From: Silene latifolia
Taxonomy: Eukaryota > Streptophyta > Magnoliopsida > Caryophyllales > Caryophyllaceae
Reading direction: 5' to 3'
DNA length: 64,000 nucleotides
Assembly: GCF_048544455.1 (NCBI RefSeq)
Contig: NC_133534.1
Location: 221,616,292 to 221,680,291, forward strand
Positions 49,122 through 59,770 of this stretch are shown one piece after another. The position numbers were made by a program, and so were the translations under genes. The stretch's first letter is position 1, and every line of letters starts with the position of its first letter. The notes beneath the pieces were generated by a model. That model did no database searches, was not told where the DNA came from, and saw nothing but the letters and a program-made list of their open reading frames with translations.

Positions 49122-49875
49122 ATTAAATAGCAAATCCTATGATTGGAACTTGTCAAATGCAAGCAATACGTACTATACAATTAATGTTAAGCAAGCCACA
49201 ATCCTATTTGGGTAAAGATGTGCATGCCATAATCACTTTGAAGGAACATATTGTGCATTATTTCAAAAGGGGAAAAGGCTGATACTCCTCTTTTTTTTTT
49301 TTTTTTTTTTTATACTTTTGGACATATGTGAAAGATGCCATTATGTTCACTTAGTACAGCTGCTATGGACAGGATTAGCCTCCCATGGAACTTCACATTT
49401 CATCGTTGTTACCATGATTCGACTAAAGTCAAAGCACGCTTAACATAAGAGAAAAATTGCATCATTATAAGCATGGATAGATGAGTCAAAGAACAATGTT
49501 TTAACTTCAGAAGGCAAAATAAGTTAAACTCGGTTAATATGCTTCACAAAATCATACCATTAGCAGATCAACGTCGTCGTAACATAACATCGAGCACACA
49601 TCCCAAATTAAATATGGAGTCACAAATTCATCCACATATAAGGTTCTCTTAGTCAAACATTTATTCAACAGTCGAATTGTCCAGGTAGAAAATAGTCGTC
49701 GCCGCCTTTCCTTAAGAATGAGATCAATTGAAATTCCATGTCCATTGGGAGATCAGTAAGGAGTCCTCCACTGTAAGATAATATGGAAAATGATTTTCAA
49801 AGCACCGTTGAATAAACCCATTTTACACTTAAGACATATACAACCGTCTTAAGGAAGACCAATTAGTATTCATAG
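49122..49875. other. Element B interior between the two tRNA-like sequences
   Basis: No gene is seen. A poly-T run lies near 49292-49312. Confidence 0.4.
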
Positions 49876-49946
49876 CCAATATGGGAGTTGAACCCATATC
49901 TTGTGCATTGCACAATGCTCTAACATTTGAGCTAATTGGCTTTTGA
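49876..49946 (-). tRNA. tRNA-like sequence, inverted partner, probable pseudogene
   Basis: The minus strand folds with a perfect 7-bp acceptor (AGCCAAT/ATTGGCT), a 4-bp D stem (GCTC/GAGC) and T arm ATGGG-TTCAACT-CCCAT. The anticodon arm TTGTG-CAATG-CACAA leaves only a 5-base loop. It is clearly related to the copy at 49050 in the opposite orientation. It is probably not functional. Confidence 0.45.
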
Positions 49947-50739
49947 AATAAGTAAAATGTAAATATATGGCTATGAATACTAGGAACAAAATGTAATATT
50001 TGTAATGTAAAAACGACACTAACGATATCAAAGATGTTATAAACTGATAAGAGGAACAAATTGAGAGAGATATTGTTAATTTTCTCAATAGGCTTAAGTA
50101 GTTCTTACTAAGGTTCTAGAGTATCAAATAAAAGGTCCAAGAGGACATCCAAATATAACAAGTAATTTCATCCATATACCTCCTGCTTCTAGCCCTTTAG
50201 ATGAGCATATGCCCTACATTCGCATTAGAAATAGATCCGTATGGTCAGGTTGTACACACTAGTCAACAAGAATCAAAGGGTTAAGTATATATCATGTTGA
50301 GGTATTTATTACGAAATTAGAATATCAATATGGTTAGTACCTTACATGTGAAAAATAACTGTAATCAATGAGAATGAAATTCACTAAGCTAGCAAAGTAA
50401 TTCCTCAAGAATTTAGTTGGTTTAGAAACAAAAGTGCTCTAAATTTATGATTTACTCTTTATACTGCAACATTCTTAGAACATGGGAGTGCAGTTAATTA
50501 GATCAATTTACTATGGAATTCTTACCAAATCACAATTGCTAGGAAAAAGGGGGATATAAAAGAGATATAACGTTAATGTTTCACTAAATCATTAATAATG
50601 AACATCTGCGATTCACTAACGACGAACAATTTTTGGGAAAGACGTTAGGTATTCAAAGACATGGCAACTACACATCATTCGAATGCACTAAGTAACATCA
50701 TACATAAATAGTTCCAAAAAAATTTCACTCTTCTAAGTA
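49947..50739. other. Element B interior, no gene seen
   Basis: AT-rich sequence without recognisable features before the tandem array begins. Confidence 0.4.
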
Positions 50740-51600
50740 GGGGATGTCATTGGGTTGAGAGGGGGCATATGTAGGCATCCTACTCCTCTAATTTGAGCTC
50801 TGCACACTAAGCGAGTATTAAGCACGTAGAAATACACCCAGGTGCATAGAAATATTCAGTAGATGCATGAAAATAACCACTACATGCACAAAAAAATAAG
50901 CATCAATATAAACGTCAGACTCCTCTGAGTTGAGCTCTTCAAACTAAGCGAGTATTATGCACGTAGAAATAAGCCTAGGTGCATAGAAAGATTCAGTATA
51001 TGCACGAAAATAACCGCTACATGCACAAAAAATAAGCATCAATATAAACGTCAGACTCCTCTGACTTGAGCTCTTCAAACTAAGCGAGTATTATGCACGT
51101 AGAAATAAGCCTAGGTGCATAGAAAGATTCAGTATATGCACGAAAATAACCGCTACATGCACAAAAAATAAGCATCAATATAAATGTCAGACTCCTCTGA
51201 CTTGAGCTCTTCAAACTAAGCGAGTATTATGCACGTAGAAATAAGCCTAGGTGCATAGAAAGATTCAAGATATGCACTAAAAATAACCGCTACATGCACA
51301 AAAAATAAGCATCAATATAAACGTCAGACTCCTCTGACTTGAGCTCTTCAAACTAAGCGAGTATTATGCACGTAGAAATAAGCCTAGGTGCATAGAAAGA
51401 TTCAGTATATGCACGAAAATAGCCGCTACATGCACAAAAAATAAGCATCAATATAAACATCAAACTCCTCAGACTTGAGCTCTTCACACTAAGCGAGTAT
51501 TATACACGTAGAAATAAGCCTAGGTGCATAGAAATATACTGTAGATGCACAAAAATATCCAGTACATGCACAAAAAATCAGCATTAATAACATTTACAAA
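50740..51600. repeat. 136-bp tandem array, about six units
   Basis: The word GCGAGTATTA recurs at 50811, 50948, 51084, 51220, 51357 and 51493, a period of 136-137 bp. Central units are nearly identical and the outer ones diverged. The units contain CACGTAGAAATAAGCCTAGG and TGCATAGAAA. Further diverged units lie at 53575-53740 and about 54080-54150, beyond the CACTA insertion. Confidence 0.95.
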
Positions 51601-52289
51601 GAAAGCGAGGTTGCAGTTCCTAAAGTCCGATATGCAACAAATTCAAAACAAAACATTCAATCTTCCTAAGTATGCACTACTACAAATCCAGGCAACTACA
51701 ACGCCCCTTTAACAACGAATATTCACGAAAATCACAATAGACGTTGTAGAATGTATGGCGCGAATTTTACTAAAATCAATTACAACGGGTATGGTTATAA
51801 AACCCGTTGTTATTAGTTTTAACAACGGGTCACACATGCACAACCGTTGTTAATAATTTGGCGCAAAATTGGCGCAAAGTTAGTGAAAAGTAATCACAAC
51901 GGTTATTTTTGAAACCCGTTGTTAAAACTTATTTAACAACGGGTGTTTTCTACAACCGTTGTTAAAACATATTTCACAACGGTTGTTGTTTAATAACCGT
52001 TGTCAATACCTTCCATACTATAAACCACACAAACACAAGTCTGCTGCAGCCACAAAACACAAACCTTAATACACAAACACAAACCAAAGAAGAATGACCA
52101 AACACAAACACAAAACACACACTTTCTCATCGTCTCTTTCTCTCTTTCTCATCGTCGCTTTATCTTCTCGCCGTCACTGTTGATTTCATCGTCTCTTTAC
52201 GTACGTTCTGTAATTATCAGGTTTGTTTCATCGTCATTATTTTATTGTTCTAATTATTTCATTTCAATGTATGTGTTTTTATCGACCAT

Positions 52290-52650
52290 TAGGTTCCGTT
52301 CAGCATCTGCTAATTATTTCATTTCCATGTATGTGTTTCTAATTATTTCATTTCCATCTTCTTTGGCGTCCTTCAGTACGGATCGAGCATAGTAAGAGTC
52401 TTAAGGATGATATATCATTCATTTTGTTGGAGTTTGGAGTTTGTTTTGAAAGATTAAGGAGAGGGTTAATTTATTTGAAGTTTGTTTTAGCAGTTAGGGT
52501 TTGGAGAATATATTGAGATAATGGAAATGCATGTTAGTTGAGATAATGCAATGTATTTATACTAATGTGTGGGTTGAGTTGTTTTTTAATTAATATATAT
52601 GTTAGGAAGTTGTGCCATATATGTTAGGAAGTTGTGCCATAATCAGATCT
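52290..52650 (-). pseudogene. Deleted copy of the 55059-55265 gene and its upstream region
   Basis: 52383-52650 matches 55233-55470, and 52365-52395 matches about 55135-55160. The coding middle (about 80 bases) is deleted, so the start (ATGAATGATAT) is joined to the segment reading through GGACGCCAAAGAA. The leader also has a short tandem duplication (TATATGTTAGGAAGTTGTGC). Confidence 0.75.
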
Positions 52651-52668
52651 TGATGATGACTGATAGAT

Positions 52669-53221
52669 CTATGGAGTTGAAAAATGGAAGCAAATCAAAC
52701 AAGCATAACTCAACACTTTCAAAATGATCATTTCATTTAATTTTAAACCAAATACATTACAAAAATTATCAGAAATCAAAAGATGTATAATAAGCCGGAA
52801 CAACCCGGTTAAGCGTAAAAAGCGCTTCTCAACCTGCCACCAATCACGCCACTCTGGTATACCGCTAACTTCCGGTTCATTGGCTTCATATTTTGCAATA
52901 ACAGATTGAATATATGCAAGGACACGACTTGCATGTGGAGATAAGGTTGGAAGAGTACAACTCAACATATCTCTGGGTGCAGACCAAGTTCGAGTAAATG
53001 GGCCGACGAGGGTATGAAGATGATGATGATGATGATGATGAGGCTTTGTTGACAAGTTTTGACGCTTCACGCCTCTTAATCCAATAATTCCGTTGATGTT
53101 CAAGGGATGCTTTGATTAATGGGTGTTGATCGGCGGGAAGCCCGGCGAGAACCTTCCCATTATCTTCAATCGTTTGTGTAAGCCATTCTTCGTTGTTGAT
53201 AAAATTAGGGTTCATTGCCAT
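52669..53221 (-). pseudogene. Frameshifted small gene inside CACTA-2
   Basis: ATG at 53221 opens a frame of about 75 protein-like residues (EEWLTQTIEDNGKVLAGLP, then a Ser-rich run encoded by a trinucleotide tract). Similar quality continues in another frame from about 53010 to 52760 (FTRTWSAPRDMLS..., PEWRDWWQVEKRF). One indel near the ATC/TCA tract at 53015-53045 would join them. I do not recognise the family. It could be a captured host gene or an accessory CACTA gene. Confidence 0.5.
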
Positions 53222-53962
53222 GTTGTTTCAATTAATGAATGTTAGTAAAGGATGATTTAATATGTTAGTAAAGGATGCTTTAATATTTATAGCTAGTAAT
53301 ATTTAATTTAATTTTTTTTATTTTTTAAGAACAAACAACAACGGTTATTTACAAACAACCCGTTGTTATAACTTTCCCCCCAAAATTGAGTCACACTTTC
53401 CACAACGGGTTTTTATACTTAAAACCGTTGTTAATATTTTTCACAACGGTTTCCTTAAGAAAACCAACCGTTGTAAAAACCTTTTACAACGGACGCTTTA
53501 ACAACGTCCGCTTTTTTATATAACAACGGTTTTTGACCGTTGTTATAGCTTGTATCTGTAGTAGTGATGGGATGTCATCGAGAGGAGGAAATGTGGGTAT
53601 CTGACTCATCTAACTTTAGCTCTTTACACTAAGCGAGTTTTATGCACGGAGAAATAAGCATAGGTGCATAGAAATATTCAGTAGATGCACGAAAATAACC
53701 AGTACATGCACAAAAAATAAGCATTAATAACATTACCAAAGGAAGATGAGGTTGTGCATTCCTTAAAGTTAATTATGGTACATATTAACGAAAAATTAAA
53801 CAAATGACTTTCACAAATGTTTGGAAAGGGGACAAAAGGAATGAAACATGAATGTTTCATTCAATCAATCCTAATGAAATTCTGCAATTGGCTAACAACG
53901 AAAAGCGTTTAGGAGAGTCATGCCACTCCAAATCAGTCTCTCCACTAAGCAAGTACGAAGTA

Positions 53963-54050
53963 CTCCCTCCGTCCTGCTCATTTGTTTATGTTAATTAAAA
54001 TATCCCTCTCAATAATATAAAAGGTAAACAAATCACCAAGATGGAAATAG
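53963..54050. mobile_element. Short Stowaway-like MITE
   Basis: The 88-bp element runs from CTCCCTCCGTCCTGCTCATT to CACCAAGATGGAAATAG, flanked by TA. Confidence 0.5.
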
Positions 54051-54150
54051 TACATTTTAAACACTCTTTGTCAATTTTATTACTATGTATTTAGAAATAA
54101 GCTTAGGTGCATAGTCATATCCAGTTGATACACGAAAATAACTACTACAT

Positions 54151-54840
54151 ACAAAAAATAACAGACTAAAATTCTCTATGAATAAAGTGAGGAGATTATG
54201 CATTGCTTTAAGTCGGATATGGAACCAAGGAGCTTGACAATGTTAATGAAAAACTAAGCAAACATGCTAAAAAAAGCTAGCTCATAAGCTTAATAAGACA
54301 TAACGAGGGACTAATAATTACAAATAACCGTGGAATAAGACCTAATTTTCAGATTTTACTGTGTATGAAGCCTCATTATATTAATTTAGGTTGCAAACAA
54401 GATCAATCAAAGAAATTTGGCATACGCTCTTGAACTTCAATATATGAAAAATTGATGAATTAGCAAATTTGAAATAATTGAGATAATTTCCCAATTTCTA
54501 TCAGCCCTAATTTTAAATTAGTGCCCCAATTATATGTATGTAAACTTAAATCAATAATTCGTCAACCCTAATTTGTTGACGATCTAAGAAATTCGAAAAA
54601 CAAAACTTCCAAATTTAGGGAAATTAATAGAGAAATTAATCAAACCTTATCAAATTTTGATGATTGGTGAAAGATGTTTCGACGATTTGCATCTCCATTA
54701 TTGATGAAGGAATAGGCAGAATATTGAAGCTCGTTCAATTGAGGAAGCAGTTTAGTGATAGGGAGAGAGAGAAAAATTGGAGAGAAAAGTGTGGTTAAGG
54801 GTTAGACGAAAAAAATGTGGTATGATCTAAAGGCTGTCAA
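54151..54840. other. Element B interior near its right end, no gene seen
   Basis: No protein-like frame and no recognisable repeat was found before the inverted terminus. Confidence 0.4.
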
Positions 54841-54908
54841 AAGTTTATCTAAGGGCTATCATTGGTTCTCACGGTTCTCATTATATCCGTGGTTCTCACC
54901 GGATCTTG

Positions 54909-54912
<4 letters not shown>

Positions 54913-54955
<43 letters not shown>
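54913..54955. repeat. TA microsatellite at the right border of element B
   Basis: About twenty TA units. With 47611-47659 it brackets element B. Confidence 0.97.
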
Positions 54956-54957
<2 letters not shown>

Positions 54958-55605
54958 AATACATAAATTAAAAAAAAAATACATTAATAAAAATGCAATT
55001 CTTATATTTTCATAGAGGGTCTTATTCTCCTCTATGATATCCGTCCTCTCCTCCTTGGCTATTTGAGGTTCCGTTCGTGATTTGCTATATCGTCATATAG
55101 CCGCAAATCTTTCGCTCCCATCAAGCCATATTCTTTGGCGTCCTTCAGAATGGATCGAGCATCCGCAAGGTAGCTCCTGAAACTTTCCTCAATGTGGAGC
55201 AACCGGCGGATGAAACTGTTGTTGTTCTCGATCATAGTAAGAGTTTTAAGGATGATATCATTCATTTTGTTAGAGTTTGGAGTTTGTTTTGAAAGATTAA
55301 GTAGGGTTAATTTATTTGGAGTTTGTTTTAGCAGTTAGGGTTTGGAGATGTATATAGTGAGATAATGGAATGTTAGTTGAGATAATGCATGTATTTATAC
55401 TAAACAATGTGTGGTTTGAGTTGTTTTTCAATTAATATATATGTTAGGAAGTTGTGCCATAATCATCATCATATCTCTCAATGCTGCTTCAAATCTTATT
55501 ACTAACCCTTCTCATTCTATATTGTCCGTTCATATGCACAGTGATTGCAATAATAATACATGCATCGGAATTATAACGGGCCGTAATGGCAGTAATAATG
55601 GCAGT
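54956..55605 (+). mobile_element. Probable resumed interior of CACTA-1
   Basis: 55065-55470 is similar to the middle of CACTA-2 in the same orientation and order. CACTA-2's left end in turn matches 40757-41400. The simplest reading is that this is the continuation of CACTA-1 after the nested insertions. The right CACTA end is not seen because a retrotransposon LTR begins at 55606. Confidence 0.6.
55059..55265 (-). CDS. Small hypothetical protein carried on CACTA-1 (68 aa)
   Basis: ATG at 55265, stop at 55059. The composition is soluble and helical: MNDIILKTLTMIENNNSFIR, then a region with HIEESFRSYLADARSILKDA and LRLYDDIANHERNLK. There is no signal peptide or membrane segment. I do not recognise the family. 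Its upstream 200 bases and part of its coding region are copied in CACTA-2, where the frame is broken, so the gene seems to travel with this CACTA family. It may be a captured host fragment or an element-specific gene. Confidence 0.45.
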   Translation of the reverse strand: MNDIILKTLTMIENNNSFIRRLLHIEESFRSYLADARSILKDAKEYGLMGAKDLRLYDDIANHERNLK

Positions 55606-58600
55606 TGTGGACAAGGCCCTCGGGAACTGCGTCCGCGGAATCCACACTAGGCATAATCGACTCGAGGTTCTTTCGAATCGAATTAAGACAAATTAGAGTC
55701 GCCACCAAGTTTTTTGGGAACTTGGAACCGTTCAAGTCAACTTTACACCTTTCATCGAAAAGCATAAAGCCAATCGACTACGAGTGATTAAAGATAAAGA
55801 CTTGTACCCTATATCACTCGATTTGAATGACTCTCGTAATCCAATGGTATTTAGACGGATCCACAAACCATAGATCTTGAGTAAGGGGTGAGGGTACGTG
55901 TTAGGAAGCCCATAAGGACACCTAACCCCGCCCGTCGATAACGGCCTCTACTAAGTCAAGTGTCGGAGTTCAAACAAGGTCATAGCTACTACGATATATG
56001 ATATGCAAACATCGTTTTAAAACCCTAACATGTGACAACAATTTCTATGTCGTTTAATGCATGAATATTAACTTTGTCAAAGTTGTTTTAGCATGTTGGT
56101 TGATTTGAAATAAAAGATGCGCAAACACGGCTTAGGAGGAATGGGGGAGCCATTGGGATCTATCCTATTACAACCCAGGCATTTCATGCCGACACAGCGA
56201 GAAATAAATTACAACTCAATCTAATTACAACAACTATCGTAATTACTTTGACTCAGATTACAATACAAACTAACAAAATACAACTTAAACTATTAAGTCT
56301 TAATAAACGAAACAAATGTAAACAAAAAAAGCTAAAGCTAAGTTAGACTAATTAAAGATGTTAGCCGAATTACTAGTTAATAAACAAATTAGATTAGAAT
56401 TAAACTAATTAAATTAAAATAAATAAGTACAAAGGCTTGAAATAAATTAGGTACAACTTATTAATTAAATTGAACCCAACTTATTAAAATTATTCACCAA
56501 TCCATATTTATTAAAATAGGATTAGTAAACAATTAAAGAAACAAAAGAAGAAAAGAAACTAAAACTGGCAGACCCGTGCAGTGCACGGATCAGAAGTCAG
56601 ACAGACCCGTGCAAGGCACGGTTTTTGGAGAAAAGCAAAGTTAATTATGTTTTAATTAAGAAATCAGTAAAATAAATTACGAAAAATTCATTAAATTAAA
56701 TTTACAGATTTTGAACCATAAAAGATAATTAAAACGACTTTTAAAAAATTAGAAATAAATAAAACAAATTAAAGGTTAACTAATTACAAATTGAATTAAA
56801 TAAATACGAACTAGGTTAGGTACAATTCTAAATCGTCAACGAGTGCAAATGGAAAGGTGTTAAGCACGCACTTCCATGCTAGCGAGAAAATTAGCGAAAG
56901 GGAAGATGAATTCAATTAAGATTCTGTAATTGTTAATCGGTTTTTAAAGCTATGTCGATGTACCCTAATGTGTCTAATTAGGTTATCAAATTGATCTAAT
57001 GTCATCTAAATGAGTTATATGTTAACAATCAGAGGTCATACTAACATGTGACGGGTCCTAAGGTGGGTCGAATCACACGAAACAAAAGAGGGGTCAAAAG
57101 CGAAGAGCGAAGTTAGAACTCGTTTTATTAATGCCCTACCTTGAACACGAGGATATGTAAATGAGACGGGGGTGTACGACCGACTGATGTAGCGGTTTCT
57201 TTCCCATCTCAAGTCAACACGGGTGTTCATGGTGGTACTTTAACTCATACTCGGACTAAACTAGTTTCATAGTTAATTAAACAATAAATAAAAAGCGATA
57301 AAAAAACAAAACAAACTATAAGAAAAACAAACATAAAAACGAAATAAAAAAAGGAGAAAGAGGAGAATTTGATGCACCCTCAACCTACATGTATCGTTGA
57401 CACCGTCTTGGGTCGTAATCGATGGTAGATTTTATCTCGAGAGGCCGTCGTCGACGAAGAAACGAAGCAAACACGCGTTTTTGGCAAATCTGGACAGCAA
57501 CTTTCAAACAATGATTTCTCCCTCGTTTCACGATGAAAATTCGATTTAAAAGATGTTTTGAAAACTAGAAAGAGAGGAAAACAGAGATCTTAAATCAACT
57601 CCTGCTCGTTTTGAGTTATTGGGCACGAAAAACGAACACAAACAGAACTGGACAGACAGAACAAATCGCAAAAAACAGAGTGTATAAACACTGTTTTTCG
57701 AGGATTTCGTGTACTCTCAAGGGCAATTTGGCTCGTAAATCTTTGTCTAATGTGTAGATGGATGTTGTATGGTTAATTAGGAACAAGAAACTCGAGTTTT
57801 GATGGAGGTTTGAAGGAGGAACGAATTGTTTTTCGAAGAGGACACACAAACTATTTCAGTTTGGATGTCGGTTTTGTGGAGGGTTTTTGAGAGGCAATTA
57901 GGGTTTGTTTATGAGGTTTAAAGCTTGTGAGTGAAGGTAGGATGTATGGAGAACTTAGAGGAATGAATGTATGGTGAAGGGTGGGTATTTATAAGGAGTT
58001 AAAGTAGGGTAAAAGGGAGGAGAGGCAGTCGGGCCTGTTTGCACATAGCTGCTGTCCAGCAGCTTTTGGGAGGTTTTCTAGGGTTTGTATGGGGGGTTTT
58101 CTTGGTGGTTAAGGTAAGGTAATATGGGTAGGACATTAGGGTATGGGTTAGGGTTAATGGGCACGCGTTTTGGTGGTGTTTGGAGCGGGTTTTGGACTCG
58201 GGTTTGAGCTGCAAAACAGGGGGGGCTGTTTCGTGTTTTGCGGGCTGGTTGGGGGTGATTTGGGGCATGATTTGGGCCGTGGTTATGGGGGTTCGAACAG
58301 GGGTGGATGGGTAGAGGCTTAGGTTGGTTAGTGTACTCGAGATTCGTGCCAATTCGTAAAGAAAACGGGCTCAAAAACCGAGCTAAAATCGAGCTCAAGA
58401 ACGTGCTTCTAAAACGAGTTTTCTTCGCTTTTAAAATCGATTTTTAAAATCAATTAACACATTAAAATAAATGATTTTTCAAATCAAATATATTCATAAA
58501 ATGATTTTTCAAATCAATTATTTATTTTATTTTCAATAAAATAAACTTGGGAAAATAAATTCAAAATAAAATAAAATAAATTGAATTCACCTCAAAAAAA

Positions 58601-58825
58601 CCATAATTTAAATATCATTTAAAATAATAAAATGAACTCACTAAAAAAACATTAATTTAAATATCATTTAAATTAATAAAATACTTCATCGACGACGCCC
58701 ATTCTACATCGTAAAACGAACCCAAATAATGACAATGACAACTAAAGAATACATGTGTCCTATCATCATCGGGTGTTTGTCGGGTTCTCTGTAAATTCCA
58801 ATATCGACGGATACGGGTATCTACA
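55606..58825 (-). repeat. 3' LTR, 3.2 kb
   Basis: It begins TGTAGATACCCGTATCCG (58825) and ends CCTTGTCCACA (55606) on the minus strand, so it has the TG...CA form. A polypurine tract directly precedes it. The great length suits Tat/Ogre elements. It holds short CCCGTGC...GCACGG repeats at 56572-56625. Confidence 0.85.
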
Positions 58826-58838
58826 GAGCCCCCACTTT
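58826..58838 (-). promoter_or_regulatory. Polypurine tract
   Basis: AAAGTGGGGGCTC on the minus strand ends at the LTR start TGTAGATACCC. This primes plus-strand synthesis in LTR retrotransposons. Confidence 0.85.
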
Positions 58839-59139
58839 GACTGAGGCTTGGACAAGGCGAAAGTCAAAGTATACCCCAGGTCCCTCTCGACCTAAAGATT
58901 CTTCGGGTCGTTTATAGTCCATTAGACTTGCGTATATAAGCTACTTGACCATAAGAAGAGACCATACCTGAAACTTCGTTGGGGATTGACTCTCGCTTCT
59001 GTTGTGTCAAATTATCGTCGTTGGTCATCGACCCATAAATTGCATAAATGGTGGGTTGAGCCTTATCCTCGGGCGCCTACGTATCCGTTTCTGACGGAAT
59101 CAAACCCGCGTCGTAGTTCGGCAACTGTTGACACATGCC

Positions 59140-59225
59140 CAAAGTTTATCATCTGCTGGCGTATGTCCAAAATTCATCATCTGCTGACATTTGCCCAAAA
59201 TTTATCATCTGCTGGCGCTTGTCCG
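59140..59225. repeat. Three-copy 31-bp repeat 'tttatcatctgctgg'
   Basis: TTTATCATCTGCTG-type units recur about every 31 bases within the retrotransposon interior. Confidence 0.85.
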
Positions 59226-59519
59226 AATGGGACGGGACTTTCCGAGGAGGTTACCGCCGCTTCCATCATTTGCTTTCAGCTACGGAATTCTTCCATTTTA
59301 TACTCTTGTATTGAATTGAATTCTGAGTGGATGTCATCCTTTACATCTTGATAATGGTCTCTGAAGCCTACGGCTTCAGAGCCCCCAGTTTGCAATGGCT
59401 CTAAAGTCGAAGACTTTAGAGTCCCCAGTTGAAGCATATCCTGCTATATTTGAAATACAGAAAATGTACAAGCAATAATCATCACATAAGCACATTTGGA
59501 TCATCAATCTTGAAATTGG

Positions 59520-59770
59520 ATCATTTGAAAGGTTGGGTCATCGACCCGAAAATTGAATTTGAAAATTTTGAATAATTGGGTCATCGACCCGAATTTTGAA
59601 TTTGACATCACTTGGAATGTTGGGTCATCGACCCGAAATTTGAGTTTGAAAGACTGGGTCATCGACCCAAAATTTGAACATGTTGAAAATTTTGAATAAT
59701 TGGGCTATCGACCCAAATTTTGAATTTGAAATGAATCACTTGGATGTTGGGTCGTCGACCCAAAATTTGA
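59520..59770. repeat. 'gggtcatcgaccc' minisatellite
   Basis: The short palindrome TGGGTCATCGACCC followed by GAAATTTGAATTTGAA-like text repeats about six times with variable spacing. Such arrays are common downstream of the coding region in Tat-type elements. Confidence 0.85.

Larger units (their letters stand above)
51675..53566. mobile_element. CACTA-2: complete non-autonomous CACTA element, 1892 bp
   Basis: The ends are CACTACTACAAATCC and CTGTAGTAGTG, with 3-bp target duplication ATG at 51672-51674 and 53567-53569. Both subterminal regions are full of ACAACGG/CCGTTGT repeats. It interrupts the 136-bp array. It carries no transposase but has a frame-broken gene on the minus strand (52669-53221) and a rearranged 5' piece of the small gene at 55059-55265. 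Confidence 0.93.

Noticed and set aside
50740-51600. Regular direct repeats that could suggest a CRISPR array
   Set aside because: The units are 136 bp and continuous, without distinct spacers, and the window is clearly plant nuclear DNA.
52669-53221. CACTA transposase inside CACTA-2
   Set aside because: The frames are short and show no transposase motif; the element is non-autonomous.
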